The notes below the pieces were generated by a model. The model was not told where the DNA came from and searched no databases. It saw nothing but the letters and a program-made list of their open reading frames with translations. A stretch of DNA of 64,000 nt from Coenobita brevimanus (Eukaryota; Arthropoda; Malacostraca; Decapoda; Coenobitidae). The translations under genes were made by a program, and so were the position numbers. Position 1 is the stretch's first letter. Each line of letters begins with the position of its first letter. The stretch lies in contig CM064681.1 in NCBI GenBank assembly GCA_032717465.1, positions 13,789,954 to 13,853,953 on the forward strand, given 5' to 3'. Shown piece by piece: positions 26,486 through 39,211 of this stretch.

Positions 26486-26503
26486 TGGCGACCTCTTATC
26501 AGG
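26486..26503 (+). promoter_or_regulatory. Primer-binding site of copy C
   Basis: TGGCGACCTCTTATCAGG, six bases after the 5' LTR. It is identical in copy A. Confidence 0.65.
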
Positions 26504-26560
26504 ATATTCAGGATATTATCATAAGGATATTGCTTGATATTTTGTGACTGTGATTTATTC

Positions 26561-28534
26561 ATGATGTCTACTATTAGTACGCTTGATGAAGCCAAAGATT
26601 TTTTGTCAAATGTGCAAACAGTGTGTGATGTAGAAAACAAAACAAAGAATGAACTTAAGCTTGTTGCTCAACAATTGTTAATTGCTGTTCGTTTTCATCA
26701 TTCTAAAGATCAAATTGTTGCCATGATTAATAAAAATTGTTTAATGTAACTCCTCGAGATGAGCAAACGCAGATTGAAATAGTTAAGTTACAGCTAGCCC
26801 TGCAGCAGGCTCGTGCTAAGGAGGCTGAGGGTAAGAAGGCTGAGTCTCAGGCTCGTATTCAGGAGGCACAGGCACAGGCTCATGCACAAATTGAAAATGC
26901 TAGGATTCAGGCAGACCATGAGTATCGCATGAAACAAGGTGGAACTAGATCATCTAGCTCTGATGATTTTCATGTGGCTGAAAATGTTAAACTTGTCCCT
27001 CCTTTTAATGAATATGTATTTTCATTTGTTTGAGAGGGTAGCTACAGAATTTAATTGGCCCAAAAAGTATTGGCCAGTACTCCTACAGACTGTTCTCACC
27101 GGTAAAGCTCAAGTAACTTATGCATCGTTGCCTCAGGATCAATCTGATAATTATGATGTAGTTAAGAGCTTGATTCTTAAGGCCTATGAGCTTGTTCCTG
27201 AAGCCTATAGAGTAAAATTTAGGACAACTTATAAGCAAGATAAGCAATCCCATGTTGAGTATGCAAAAATCAAAGAAGATCTGTTAGAGCAATGGTTAAA
27301 TTCTAAGAATGTAAATTCTGATTTTGATAAATTTAAGCAGATGATTTTGCTGGAGGACTTGTAAAGGTGTATTAATAAAGATGTAAGCCTATATCTTGAT
27401 GAGAAAAGAATAGATAATTTGTCTGATGCTGCAGTTTTAGCTGATGAATATCTTCTTACTCACAAGAGATATTCTAAAGAAAAAAGGAAAGCTGAGAGTA
27501 AGTATGTTGCCTCTACTCAGAGTACAGGTAACAGGAAAGAGAATAAAGATGATGTTTCGAAGGAAGTAAATACCAGCTCCACCTCCAGATTTCAGAAAAA
27601 TAAATGTACTTATTGTAGTAAGCTTGGTCATACTACGGAGAAATGTTTGAGGAGACAGCGTGATGTGAACAAAAAGGAGTCTTTAAATATTCAGTCAATT
27701 GGTCTAGTGTCCACCCTTGAGAGTTCCCAGAATTCTTTAACCGAGTTAACTGAACCTGCTTTGAGGGGTAAATTAAATTCTCATGATGAAGCTCATATTT
27801 TGAGCAGGAACGTGGGTGACACTCTCAAGAGTTCATGTGCTAATTTCCTGTCTGATGGTATTGCCAGTCCTCTGGACAGTAATGACAGGAAATCAGTTAA
27901 AATATATCGTGATACAGGTGCTTGCAAATCCCTTATGCTGACCAGTGTTCTAGGCTCTAATGTTAATTCCTCTGATGAAACTGTAATCTTACAAGGTGTA
28001 GGGAATAATTACTTCTCTGTCCCTCTGTGCAGAGTGAATTTAGAGTCTGGTTTTGTTCATGGCTCCGTTATGATTGGGTTGGTTGAGACACTCCCTATGT
28101 CAGGTGTAACTTTCTTACTTGGAAATGATATTGGTGGAAGTCAAGTGTGTCCAGCTCCTCAGTTGTCTAGTGAGCCAGTGGCTGCGTCCCAGGATTGTGA
28201 TGTCCCTGATGTGTTCCCTGCATGTGCTGTCACTAGGGCTAAGTCTAAAGTTACTGGTGACTTAGAGGATAATGATGATGATGATGTTATCCTAGCAGAC
28301 ACTTTTCTTGCTAAATTGGACCACTCACCAGATGAGGCAGTACCCTGTAGTGTTGATAATTTGTCTCGTCAAGAGTTGGTTGAGTTGCAGGTTGCTGACC
28401 CTGAGTTGAAAGGTCTAGCTAACTCTGCTTGCAGTGTGGAAGAGTCAGCCGGTGCTTCTACTTGTTATTATATAAAGTCAAGAGTACTTATGAGAAACTG
28501 GAGACCCCCAGCAGCATCAGCCGACAGTGAATGA
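26561..28534 (+). pseudogene. Copy C gag-protease, broken
   Basis: Starts at ATG 26561/26564 (MMSTISTLDEAKDFLSNV). A frameshift near 26745 precedes the coiled-coil-like part (LQQARAKEAEGKKAESQARI). A second break is near 27015 (VPPFNE, then deletion), and a stop at 27361 follows MILLEDL. The frame resumes at 27419 with the CCHC knuckle CTYCSKLGHTTEKC (27604-27648), the protease motif IYRDTGACKSLML (about 27900-27940) and VTFLLGNDIGG, ending at a stop at 28532 in the linker before integrase. Only one internal repeat of the gag coiled coil is present, unlike copy D. Confidence 0.88.
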
Positions 28535-29620
28535 GAGGTTGTACATCAAGTTATCATCCCTCGTGTTTGTAGGCAGGATATCATTAGAGTGGCTCATGAT
28601 TCCAGTTTGGCAGGACACCTTGGAGTGAGGAAGACTGTGGCACGCATTTTGAAACACTTCTACTGGCCAGGTATCTTCAGGGATGTTTCCTGGTATTGTA
28701 AGTCTTGTCACACCTGTCAAGTTGTGGGGAAGTGTAATCAGACCGAAAAGGTTGCACCTCTAGTTCCCATTCCTCCTTTTGAGGCGCCATTCACCCGTGT
28801 GTTGGTGGATATTGTGGGCCCTCTTCCTAAGACTTCTTCAGGATTGTCTTATGTGTTGACCCTGATTGATATGGCTACTCGTTATCCTGAAGCCATTCCA
28901 CTTAGAAATACCTCAGTAAAGGACGTGGTTAAGGAAATGCTAGGGTTCTTCACCAAGTTTGGTCTGCTCAAGGAGGTACAGTCAGACCGGGGAAGTAATA
29001 TCATGTCAAATGTTTTCAAGCAGTCTCTGAAAGAGTTGGGCATCACCCAGATCACGTCTTCAGCTTACCATCCCCAGACCCAAGAAGCGTTGGAGAGATA
29101 TCATCAAACACTCAAATCGATGCTCAGGAAATACTGTTTGGAACATCAGAAAGACTGGGATAAAGGTCTTCCATTCGTTGTATTTGCCGCAAGAGAATCT
29201 CCAAATGAATCACTGGGCTTCTCACCCTTTGAATTACTGTTTGGCCATGAAGTAAGAGGACCCCTTAAGCTACTCAAGGAATGCTGGCTGTCGGAGGAAG
29301 ATGACGTCACCTGCTGGAGTATGTGATGAAGTTCAAAGAACGGCTGTCCACTGCTTTACAGCTGGCGAGAGAGAATTTAGGAGCTGCTCGGGAGAAGATG
29401 AAGACTTGGTATGATAAGAAGTCCAGGTTACGCCACTTTCAGCCAGGAGATCAGGTTTTGATTCTGCTACCGGTGCATGGGCAACCTCTTCAAGCCAAGT
29501 TTAGTGGTCCTTATTTCGTGGAGAAGAAACTCAGTGATGTCAACTATGTCATCGCCACACCAGATCGTAGAAAGAACAAGCAACTTTGTCACATCAATAT
29601 GCTAAAGTTATATCACAGGC
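28535..29620 (+). pseudogene. Copy C integrase
   Basis: The H2C2 zinc-binding domain is AHDSSLAGHLGVRKTVARIL with FYWPGIFRDVSWYCKSCHTC (28589-28720). The catalytic core is VDIVGPLPKTSSGL (first Asp), SDRGSNIMS (second Asp) and AYHPQTQEALERYHQ (Glu). I count 35 residues between second Asp and Glu, the retroviral-type D35E spacing. SPFELLFGHEVRGPLK follows. A frame change near 29320 leads to the C-terminal domain with HFQPGDQVLILL, the GPY/F-type FSGPYFVEKKLSD and HINMLKLYH. It lies upstream of RT. Confidence 0.9.
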
Positions 29621-31131
29621 GGGACGAAAATAACCCAGTCTGCACTGTAGCTGTTCCACCCGAGTCTGCAAGTGAAGTTCTCCCATGCAGCATGAGCCTG
29701 AGTGATAGTTTGGGGAAGAATCCTGATATCATGAATGATCTCCAGACTAAGCTTTCTCATCTAGCTGCCGAGGAAAGGCAGGAGTTTTCGGCATTACTGC
29801 AGGAGTACCCGCAAGTGTTCCGTGCCACTCCAGGACGAACCACTGTGTTGATGCATGATGTCGATGTTGGAGACGCAAAGCCAATTAAACTGCCTCCTTA
29901 CCGTGTGAACCCCGTGAAAGTTCCTCTCTTCCAGAAGGAGCTTGGCTACCTGTTGGACCACAAGATGATTGAGCCCTGTCAGAGCGAGTGGAGTTATGTT
30001 ACTCTAGTCCCTAAGCCAGGTGGGTCACAGCGACTTTGCATCGACTACAGACGTGTTAATCAGATAACCAAAACAGACACTTACCCTCTCCCTCGCGTGG
30101 GAGATTGCATAGACAAGATCGGAAAGGCTTGGTACATAAGTAAGTTTGATTTGTTAAAGGGATACTGGCAAGTATCTATGACTGAACGTGCTAGGGAGAT
30201 CTCATGTTTTGTAACACTAGGAAAGACTTTTGCATGTTCTGTAATGCCATATGATATGAAGAATGCACCAGCCACTTTTCAGAAGCTCATGAATGTTGTA
30301 ACAGAGGGTTTGGCAGGGTGTGTTGTTTACATTGATGATGTATTAATCTTCAGTGACAACTGGAAAAATCACCTATGCCATGTCAGTAAATTTCTTGAGC
30401 GTTTGGTTTAGGCTAATCTTGTAGCTAATTTATCAAAGTGTGAGTTTGGTCAAGCTAAAGTTCAGTACCTTGGGTATGTAATTGGTGATGGACACGTTGC
30501 ACCACCAGCAGCTAAGGTTCAGGTTATAAGTGATCTTCCCAGACCTAAAAGTAGGAAAGAGCTACAAAGATTTTTGGGAATGGTAGGTTATTACAGGAGA
30601 TTTGTTCTTAACTTTTCAATTCTTGTATCACCACTTACAGACCTAATGAAAAAGGGAGTTAAATTTGTCTGGACCGATAACTGTGAATCCTCTTTCAGTA
30701 AACTTAAAGCTATCCTATTAAGTCAGCCAGTGCTCTCTACTCCAAATTTTGCTAAGCCTTTTAAAATGGTTGTTGGTACAAGTGATACAGGAGCTGGGGC
30801 TGTTTTGCTGGAAGAGGATGATCAGGGTATTGAACACCCTGTATCTTATTACAGTAAGAAGTTCAGTCCACCTCAAAAGAACTACTCAACTATTGAGAAA
30901 GAGCTTTTGGCCTTGATTTTGGGTTTACAGCATTTTTCATTTTATTTGTGTTCTGGTTTTGACCCCATAGTCATTTATACCGATCATAACCCACTGAAAT
31001 TCCTTAGTAAGTTTAAAGATAAAAATCAGAGATTGACAAGATGGAGTCTACTTCTTCAGGAGTATTCATTAGACATACAACAAGTCAAGGGGAAAGAAAA
31101 TGTTATTGCAGATTGCTTATCTAGACTTTAG
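29621..31131 (+). pseudogene. Copy C reverse transcriptase-RNase H
   Basis: RT contains LPPYRVNPVKVPLFQKELGY, CIDYRRVNQITKTDTYPLPR, FDLLKGYWQVSMTE, NAPATFQKLMN and an intact YIDDVLIFSDNW (about 30325-30362). A stop at 30409 (TAG after ERLV) and a one-codon change near 30507 precede the connection (GMVGYYRRFVLNFS). RNase H has VGTSDTGAGAVLLEE where copies A and D have VDASDTGAG, so its first catalytic Asp is lost here. The end ADCLSRL and stop at 31129 are intact, 62 bases before the 3' LTR. Confidence 0.9.
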
Positions 31132-31240
31132 ACAGATTGTTTTAGAGTAATAAGAAATATCCTTTGTAAATTTCTTTTTTTTTTGTGGGGAGGTGTTACA
31201 AAGCCTATGATTTCATCATCCTTTGTATAATTCTAACGTA

Positions 31241-32442
<1,202 letters not shown>

Positions 32443-32589
32443 ATAATACTGTACACATCACTTATTCATATATTGTCTGTAATGTTCTAAAAGTTATATT
32501 CTTTGTTTGTAGCCACCACATGAAAACCATAAGGTATGGAAGAAAAGGGCGTCAATTAAACTTTCTTTTTTATTAAAGATCACAAGGTC

Positions 32590-33699
32590 TTAATACCTTG
32601 TCCATCTCCCCTGGGCTTCAATAACAGCCTGCAGGCGGGAAGGCATGGAATTCACCAAGTTAGTACAGATGTTTGGACGACGTCTGATGCTCTCCCACAC
32701 CTCTCTCGTCTTCATTTCTACGGCATCCCTGGTGATGTCACGAACCTCCCAGTCTTCGACCATAATCCCCCACAAGTTTTCTATGGGGTTCATGTCACAC
32801 CCCTTAGAAGGCCAGTCAATAAAGTGAAACTCTGGGTGTTGACGGAACCAGTTCATCACTGCGTTGCTGGTATGAATTGGGGAGCGGTCTTGGACAAGTA
32901 TGATGTCGTTTGGTTCCGGGATGGCGTATGCACGGACAGATGGCAAGAGAGAAGTTTCCAAAATATTTATGTATTCTTCAGCATTAAGATAACCGTCAGT
33001 GGTCACCAACTCTCCTGGGCCTGCTGCCCACATCCAACCATAACAAGACACTGACAACCTCCCACTTCTTGCTCTCTCGGTAATGTTTATGGCATCATAA
33101 CGAGTGTTTGCCAATCGCCAGCAGTGTTTCCCAGTTGTTGCCACACTTTGAAATGATTTTTCATCCGTAAAAATCACGTTCTGCCAGAAGTCCACACCAT
33201 ACTGCCTGTATCGCTGAGCGAATCTTAGTCGTGTCTCCTTATGTTGTTGACTCAGTTTCTCCTTTTCTGCTGCAGTGTAGCAGTGCAGCCCCACCTCATG
33301 AAGGCGACGTCTCGTTGTCACAGGGTGACACTGTAGCTGTAGTTCGTGGGTCAACGTGACTGCTGTTTTCTTTGGAGCTTGCCTGGCAGCAACAGCGAGC
33401 CTTTCGTCTTCATCAGGTGTGGTCACCCGAGGCCGCCCTGACCTCGATCTAGTCGTCACGTGTCCCTCCTCTTCATATCTACGTATCCATAATCTCACTG
33501 TGTTCTTACTGATACCCATAACGAGGCTGATTTCGTTTATTGACATTCCAGCTTGATAGCGGCCAACTATCTGACTTCTTTGGCATATGACCTCTGGACG
33601 ATTTGCTCGAATGTTTGGTGAACGTAAGCCACGTCGTCTACCCTGAACGTCCATAACTGTTGAAGCAATACCATATAGTAGCATCAACACGAGTATCAA
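32590..33699 (-). CDS. Tc1/mariner-type transposase, intact, DD35E
   Basis: A DNA transposase that binds the terminal repeats of its element and moves it by cut and paste. The best start is the ATG giving MDVQGRRRGLRSPN (about 33654), for 354 residues, which is normal for the superfamily. The upstream open part, MILVLML.., is probably not translated. Residues about 15-60 form a helix-turn-helix (SQIVGRYQAGMSINEISLVM, GISKNTVRLWIRRYEEEG), followed by a GRPRVTTPDEDE motif. Catalytic residues are Asp in VIFTDEKSFQ, Asp in ILVQDRSPIH and Glu in DMNPIENLWG. I count 35 residues between the last two, against 34 in classical Tc1. No stop or frameshift interrupts it. It ends GRWTRY. It may be element E's own enzyme or a nested insertion, since no separate terminal repeats were found around it. 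Confidence 0.9.
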   Translation of the reverse strand: MILVLMLLYGIASTVMDVQGRRRGLRSPNIRANRPEVICQRSQIVGRYQAGMSINEISLVMGISKNTVRLWIRRYEEEGHVTTRSRSGRPRVTTPDEDERLAVAARQAPKKTAVTLTHELQLQCHPVTTRRRLHEVGLHCYTAAEKEKLSQQHKETRLRFAQRYRQYGVDFWQNVIFTDEKSFQSVATTGKHCWRLANTRYDAINITERARSGRLSVSCYGWMWAAGPGELVTTDGYLNAEEYINILETSLLPSVRAYAIPEPNDIILVQDRSPIHTSNAVMNWFRQHPEFHFIDWPSKGCDMNPIENLWGIMVEDWEVRDITRDAVEMKTREVWESIRRRPNICTNLVNSMPSRLQAVIEAQGRWTRY

Positions 33700-33985
33700 G
33701 ACTTACCTCCAAATATAAGCATCTGTGTCAAGATAAGGATAAACAATATGTAACACACAGTAAAAAGTTGTTAGTCAAAGTTGTTACGCTAAAATGTAGG
33801 CCAAATCATAAAATAATCAATCAGACGTGTTTATTATCAAGGATAGATACTCACTAATTGCGAAGATGAGTTACAAACATAACTATGTAAGAAGTGTGTA
33901 TTTACCATTATATATTGTTAGGGGGTCATTTAGATAGGAGTTTGTTATTTCGTTAAGCCAGGTAATGTAAAGGAACGACTGTGGG
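33700..33985. other. Non-coding spacer in element E
   Basis: No gene seen. On the minus strand GGAGGTAAGT (about 33712) looks like a splice donor and TTGCTTCAACAG, just before the transposase ATG, like an acceptor. Confidence 0.4.
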
Positions 33986-35110
<1,125 letters not shown>

Positions 35111-35917
35111 GGCGAAAAATATATATATACACAGAAATGATACTCACTGAGACTCGAGAAGTGTTGTGAGAGCTTCAGCCAAGGTTGTTGTGTGCACTCG
35201 CGTAACAATGGATCCTGGGAAGTATGGAGATAAGGTTATCCCTCACATCACACTTTATCTCCCAAATAAATTCCTTCACTATTCTCCACTTCCCTCACAC
35301 CAAACTCAACTTCCCAGATTAACTGCCCGATAAGGCAAGGTCAGGGACTTGTAATAGGAGTGAAGAGGTTATTATGGAAACTGAAACGTTGGTTAGTGTG
35401 TTAAACAGGATTATTACCTCACTCACAACAGTCTCATCACCAGTTCTATGAGTTTTCATGCGGAATAACAGCCCAACGTTAACTCATAATTTATCACATC
35501 ATGATAATTTGTTCATTTTCATCTCAAGCTATAACAAAAATAATATGAAATCACACGAAGCATGTAATATTAGCAATATATATAATGCCTATTACTATAA
35601 TCTTGTCAACAATGATAGTGCGTCATGTTTATTACACTAAATATTGAAGCAACATATTAATGAAACTGGAACCTCACCTTATTCTGCGTAAACTTCCGTG
35701 ATGCTTCCTCAGGTGATCCTCCGAGTCTGTCTGTGTGGTCTGTGCTTTCTCCGGCACTTACGAAGTATACAAAAAAGGTCCAGTGCTTCGATTGTAATGA
35801 AAAGATTCAAAACAGAAGGGTCGAACCAGTGTTGAATGTTCCATAGTGGGAAGGACAGGGGGAGGGGTAACTGGGGAGGGACTGGAGGTTGGTGAGGGTA
35901 TGACAAGCAGTTACACA
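35111..35917. other. Right interior of element E
   Basis: No domain was recognised. A minus-strand frame from 35945 to 35709 starts in the right arm with MSDDDSDELVCNC and continues 78 codons (Pro-rich, then basic). It has no known motif but begins with the same acidic peptide start as the left arm. Confidence 0.35.
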
Positions 35918-36297
35918 CTAGTTCATCACTATCGTCGTCAGACATGATGAGAGAAAAGTTCAGATGCAGCTAACAAACCTCACTTTCCTATCAAACCTAC
36001 GGAAATAGTATTGAAAAGAGTGTCTCAACATGCAACTGCTTCTAGAACAGTTGCATAGGCTTCAAATAACATAGATGTTATCATACCTTCCCCCAGATTT
36101 TGTTCCGAAATGCCATACCCAACTCACATTCTAAACTGTGTTCTCCAGCACTGGCTCTTTCATTGGTCCGTTCCTCTTTCACTTCTACCTGCATTACTAT
36201 GTCGGTGATGTTATTCGTTGTGTGTAAGGATGTAGCAAATATAATACTAATATTACTAATAATAATAAATATAATAATAATATATATAATAACAATT

Positions 36298-36328
<31 letters not shown>

Positions 36329-36511
36329 TGATAATAATAATGAATGATGATGATGGATGATGATGATGATGGTTATTAGACGGGACTCGGATAACGCATA
36401 CCTCCTCCAAGGGGTGACTGGCCCTTTCTCACGGACAAAGAGACAAACAAACAAACAAACAGACACAGGCAAACACATAACCTTCTTTGGCGGTGGTAAT
36501 AATACAATCAA

Positions 36512-36558
<47 letters not shown>

Positions 36559-36686
36559 TGGTAGTGACGGTGTTTGGGGGCGTGGTTTCGTCTCCTCAAC
36601 CACTGTCCGTTCGCCTGGCCATTCCACATCCCTGGCTTCGACCGCTCTCACGCCAAGGGGGGTTCAGAAACTTTGGATTGAGGGTG
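35918..36686. repeat. Right arm of element E
   Basis: The inverse of 31241-32442 with a single copy of the TC-rich module (GA tract 36518-36554). The outer 130 bases are nearly identical to the left end in inverse orientation. Confidence 0.88.
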
Positions 36687-37414
36687 TACAGTATGCTCCA
36701 TGTTTGATCACGATTCGCCTCGTGGCTTCCATAGTTACTAGGCTTGCGTGTTTTACCTCACTCACCCCTTCTACCCTTATAGTGGGATAAGTCGTTCTTT
36801 CTGTTGTTCAGAGCAGGAGTGTCAACTCTTTGTCCCCTATGGCTTAATTTGCGCGTCTTCTTACAAGTTGTATCAAGCTCTGCCGGCCCCTAAACAATGA
36901 GCTCAGTCTCTGCATTGATTGCCACTTAGATCTACTCCTCATTTTGTTCACATCTCTGTCCTCCCCTATACAGTTGTTTTTTATTTTTGTGAGTGCTCAG
37001 GAAGTCTCCAACCATCTAGCAGCTGTGTAATTTCAGTATGTGTTATTACATTTTTCTTGTTCTGTTTAGCATAAGGTGTTAATTCGTAGGCCTAGTGAGG
37101 TTTTTGTGATTCGTGTGTTTTTGGTGTCAGCCAGTAGTAATAATATTTTGTATCTGTAATAATATATCTTGCATTCACTGAGCATTATCCGGTATTCTCA
37201 TTTTATCAGGGCTTAGATAAATTTACTCTTGCTAATTTCGTGTTAATAGAGGCTATTGCAGTTAACCATATATTTAACCTGTTTTTTGCCATTACATTAT
37301 CCTTAAGAGTCCTGAATGTTTTGTTGTTAGTTTGAGCATTAACCTTTAACTTGTAATTTTACCTAACTTTTTTTTTGAACCTGGAACTTTGCGGGACAGT
37401 TTTCTCTGTTCCGT

Positions 37415-37418
<4 letters not shown>

Positions 37419-37490
<72 letters not shown>
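37419..37490. repeat. (TA)n tract between copy C and solo LTR
   Basis: About 36 TA units, the right border of copy C and the border of the inverted solo LTR. Confidence 0.95.
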
Positions 37491-37495
<5 letters not shown>

Positions 37496-38236
37496 CGGAA
37501 CAGAAAACTGTCTCGCAAACTTCCAGGTTCAAAACAAAAGAGTTAGGTAAAATTATAAGTTAAAGTTTCATGCTCAAACTAACAACTAAACATTCAGGAC
37601 TCATAAGGATAAAGTAAGGGCAAAAAACAGGTTAAATATATGGTTAACTGCAATAGCCTCTATTAGCACGAAATTAGCAAGAGTAAATATATCTGTCAGC
37701 CCTGATAAAATGAGAAAACCGGATAATGCTCAGTGAATGCAAGATATATTATTACAGATACAAAATATTATTAATGATGGCTGACAATAAGAACCCTACA
37801 TGAATTACAAAAAAAACTCACTAGGCCTACGAATTAATACCTTATGCTATACAGTACAAGAAAAAATGTAATAACACCTATAGTCAAATTACACAGCTGC
37901 TAGATGGTTGGAGACTTCCTGGGCACTCACAATAATAACAACTGTACAGGGGAGGACAGAGATGTGAGCAAAATGAGGAGTAGATCTAAGTGGCAATTAA
38001 TGCAGAGACTGAGTTCATTATATAGGGGCCGGCAGAGCTTGATACAACTTGTAAGAAGAACGCGCAAATGAAGCCATAGGGGACAAAGAGTTGACACTCC
38101 TGCTCTGAACAACAGAAAGAACGACTTACTCTACTATAAGGGAGGGGGGGGAGTGAGGTAGAACACGCACGTGATCAAACATGCAGCATACTGTACGTTA
38201 GAATTATACAAAGGATGATGAAATCGTAGGCTATGT

Positions 38237-38240
<4 letters not shown>
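37491..38240 (-). mobile_element. Solo LTR of the A/C/D family
   Basis: 750 bases on the minus strand, from TGTTACATAGCC (38240) to GTTCCGTAATA (37491), with (TA)n on both sides and no internal region. Solo LTRs normally arise by recombination between the two LTRs of one element. It carries the same internal deletion (ACAGTTTTCTGTTCC) as the adjacent 3' LTR of copy C, to which it is inverted. Confidence 0.88.

Positions 38241-38306
<66 letters not shown>
38241..38306. repeat. (TA)n tract between solo LTR and copy D
   Basis: About 32 TA units. Confidence 0.95.
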
Positions 38307-38308
<2 letters not shown>

Positions 38309-39127
38309 TTACATGGCCTATGATTTCATCATCCTTTCTATAATTCTAACGTACAGTATGCTGCATGTTTGATCACGATTCGCCTCGTGGCTTCCATAGT
38401 GACCAGGCTTGCGTGTTCTACCTCACTCCCCCCTTCTCCCCTAATAGTAGAGTAAGTTGTTCTTTCTGTTGTTCAGAGCAGGAGTGTCAACTCTTTGACC
38501 CCTATGGCTTCATTTGTGCGTCCTTCTTACAAGTTGAATCAAACTCTGCCGGCCCCTATATAATGAGCTCAGTCTCTGCATTAATTGCCACTTAGATCTA
38601 CTCCTCATTATGTTCACATCTCTGTCCTCCCATGTATAGTGTATTATCTTTGTGAGTGCTCAGGAAGTCTCCAACCATCTAGCTGCTGTATAATTTGAGA
38701 ATAAGTGTTGTTACCATTTTTCTTGTACTGTATGGCCTAAGGTGTTAATTCGTAGGCCTGGTAAGGTTTTTGTGATTCATGTAAAGTTTTTAATATCAGC
38801 CAATCTTAATAATATTTTGTATCTGTAATAATATACCTTGCTTTAACTGAGCATTATCCGGTTTTCTCATTTATCAGGGCTGACTTAGATAAATTTGCTT
38901 TTGCTAAATTCATGTTAATAGAGGCTATTGGAGTTAACCATATATATAACCTGTTTTGCCATTACATTATCCTTATGAGTCCTGAATGTTTAGTTGATAG
39001 TTTCAGCATTAAACTTTAACTTGTAATCTTACCTAACTCTTTTGTTTTGAACCTGGAACTTTGCGAGACAGTAGTGATTTTAGTACTGTCACTAGAAGTG
39101 TTCATTATCTCTCTCTGTTCCGTAACA
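38307..39127 (+). repeat. 5' LTR of copy D
   Basis: 821 bases, TGTTACATGGCC to CTGTTCCGTAACA. A primer-binding site beginning TGGCGACCTCTTATCA follows at about 39134. Confidence 0.92.
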
Positions 39128-39211
39128 TAAATTTGGCGACCTCTTATCAAGATATTCAGGATATTATCATAAGGATATTGCTTGATATTTTTTGACTGTG
39201 ATTTATTCATA

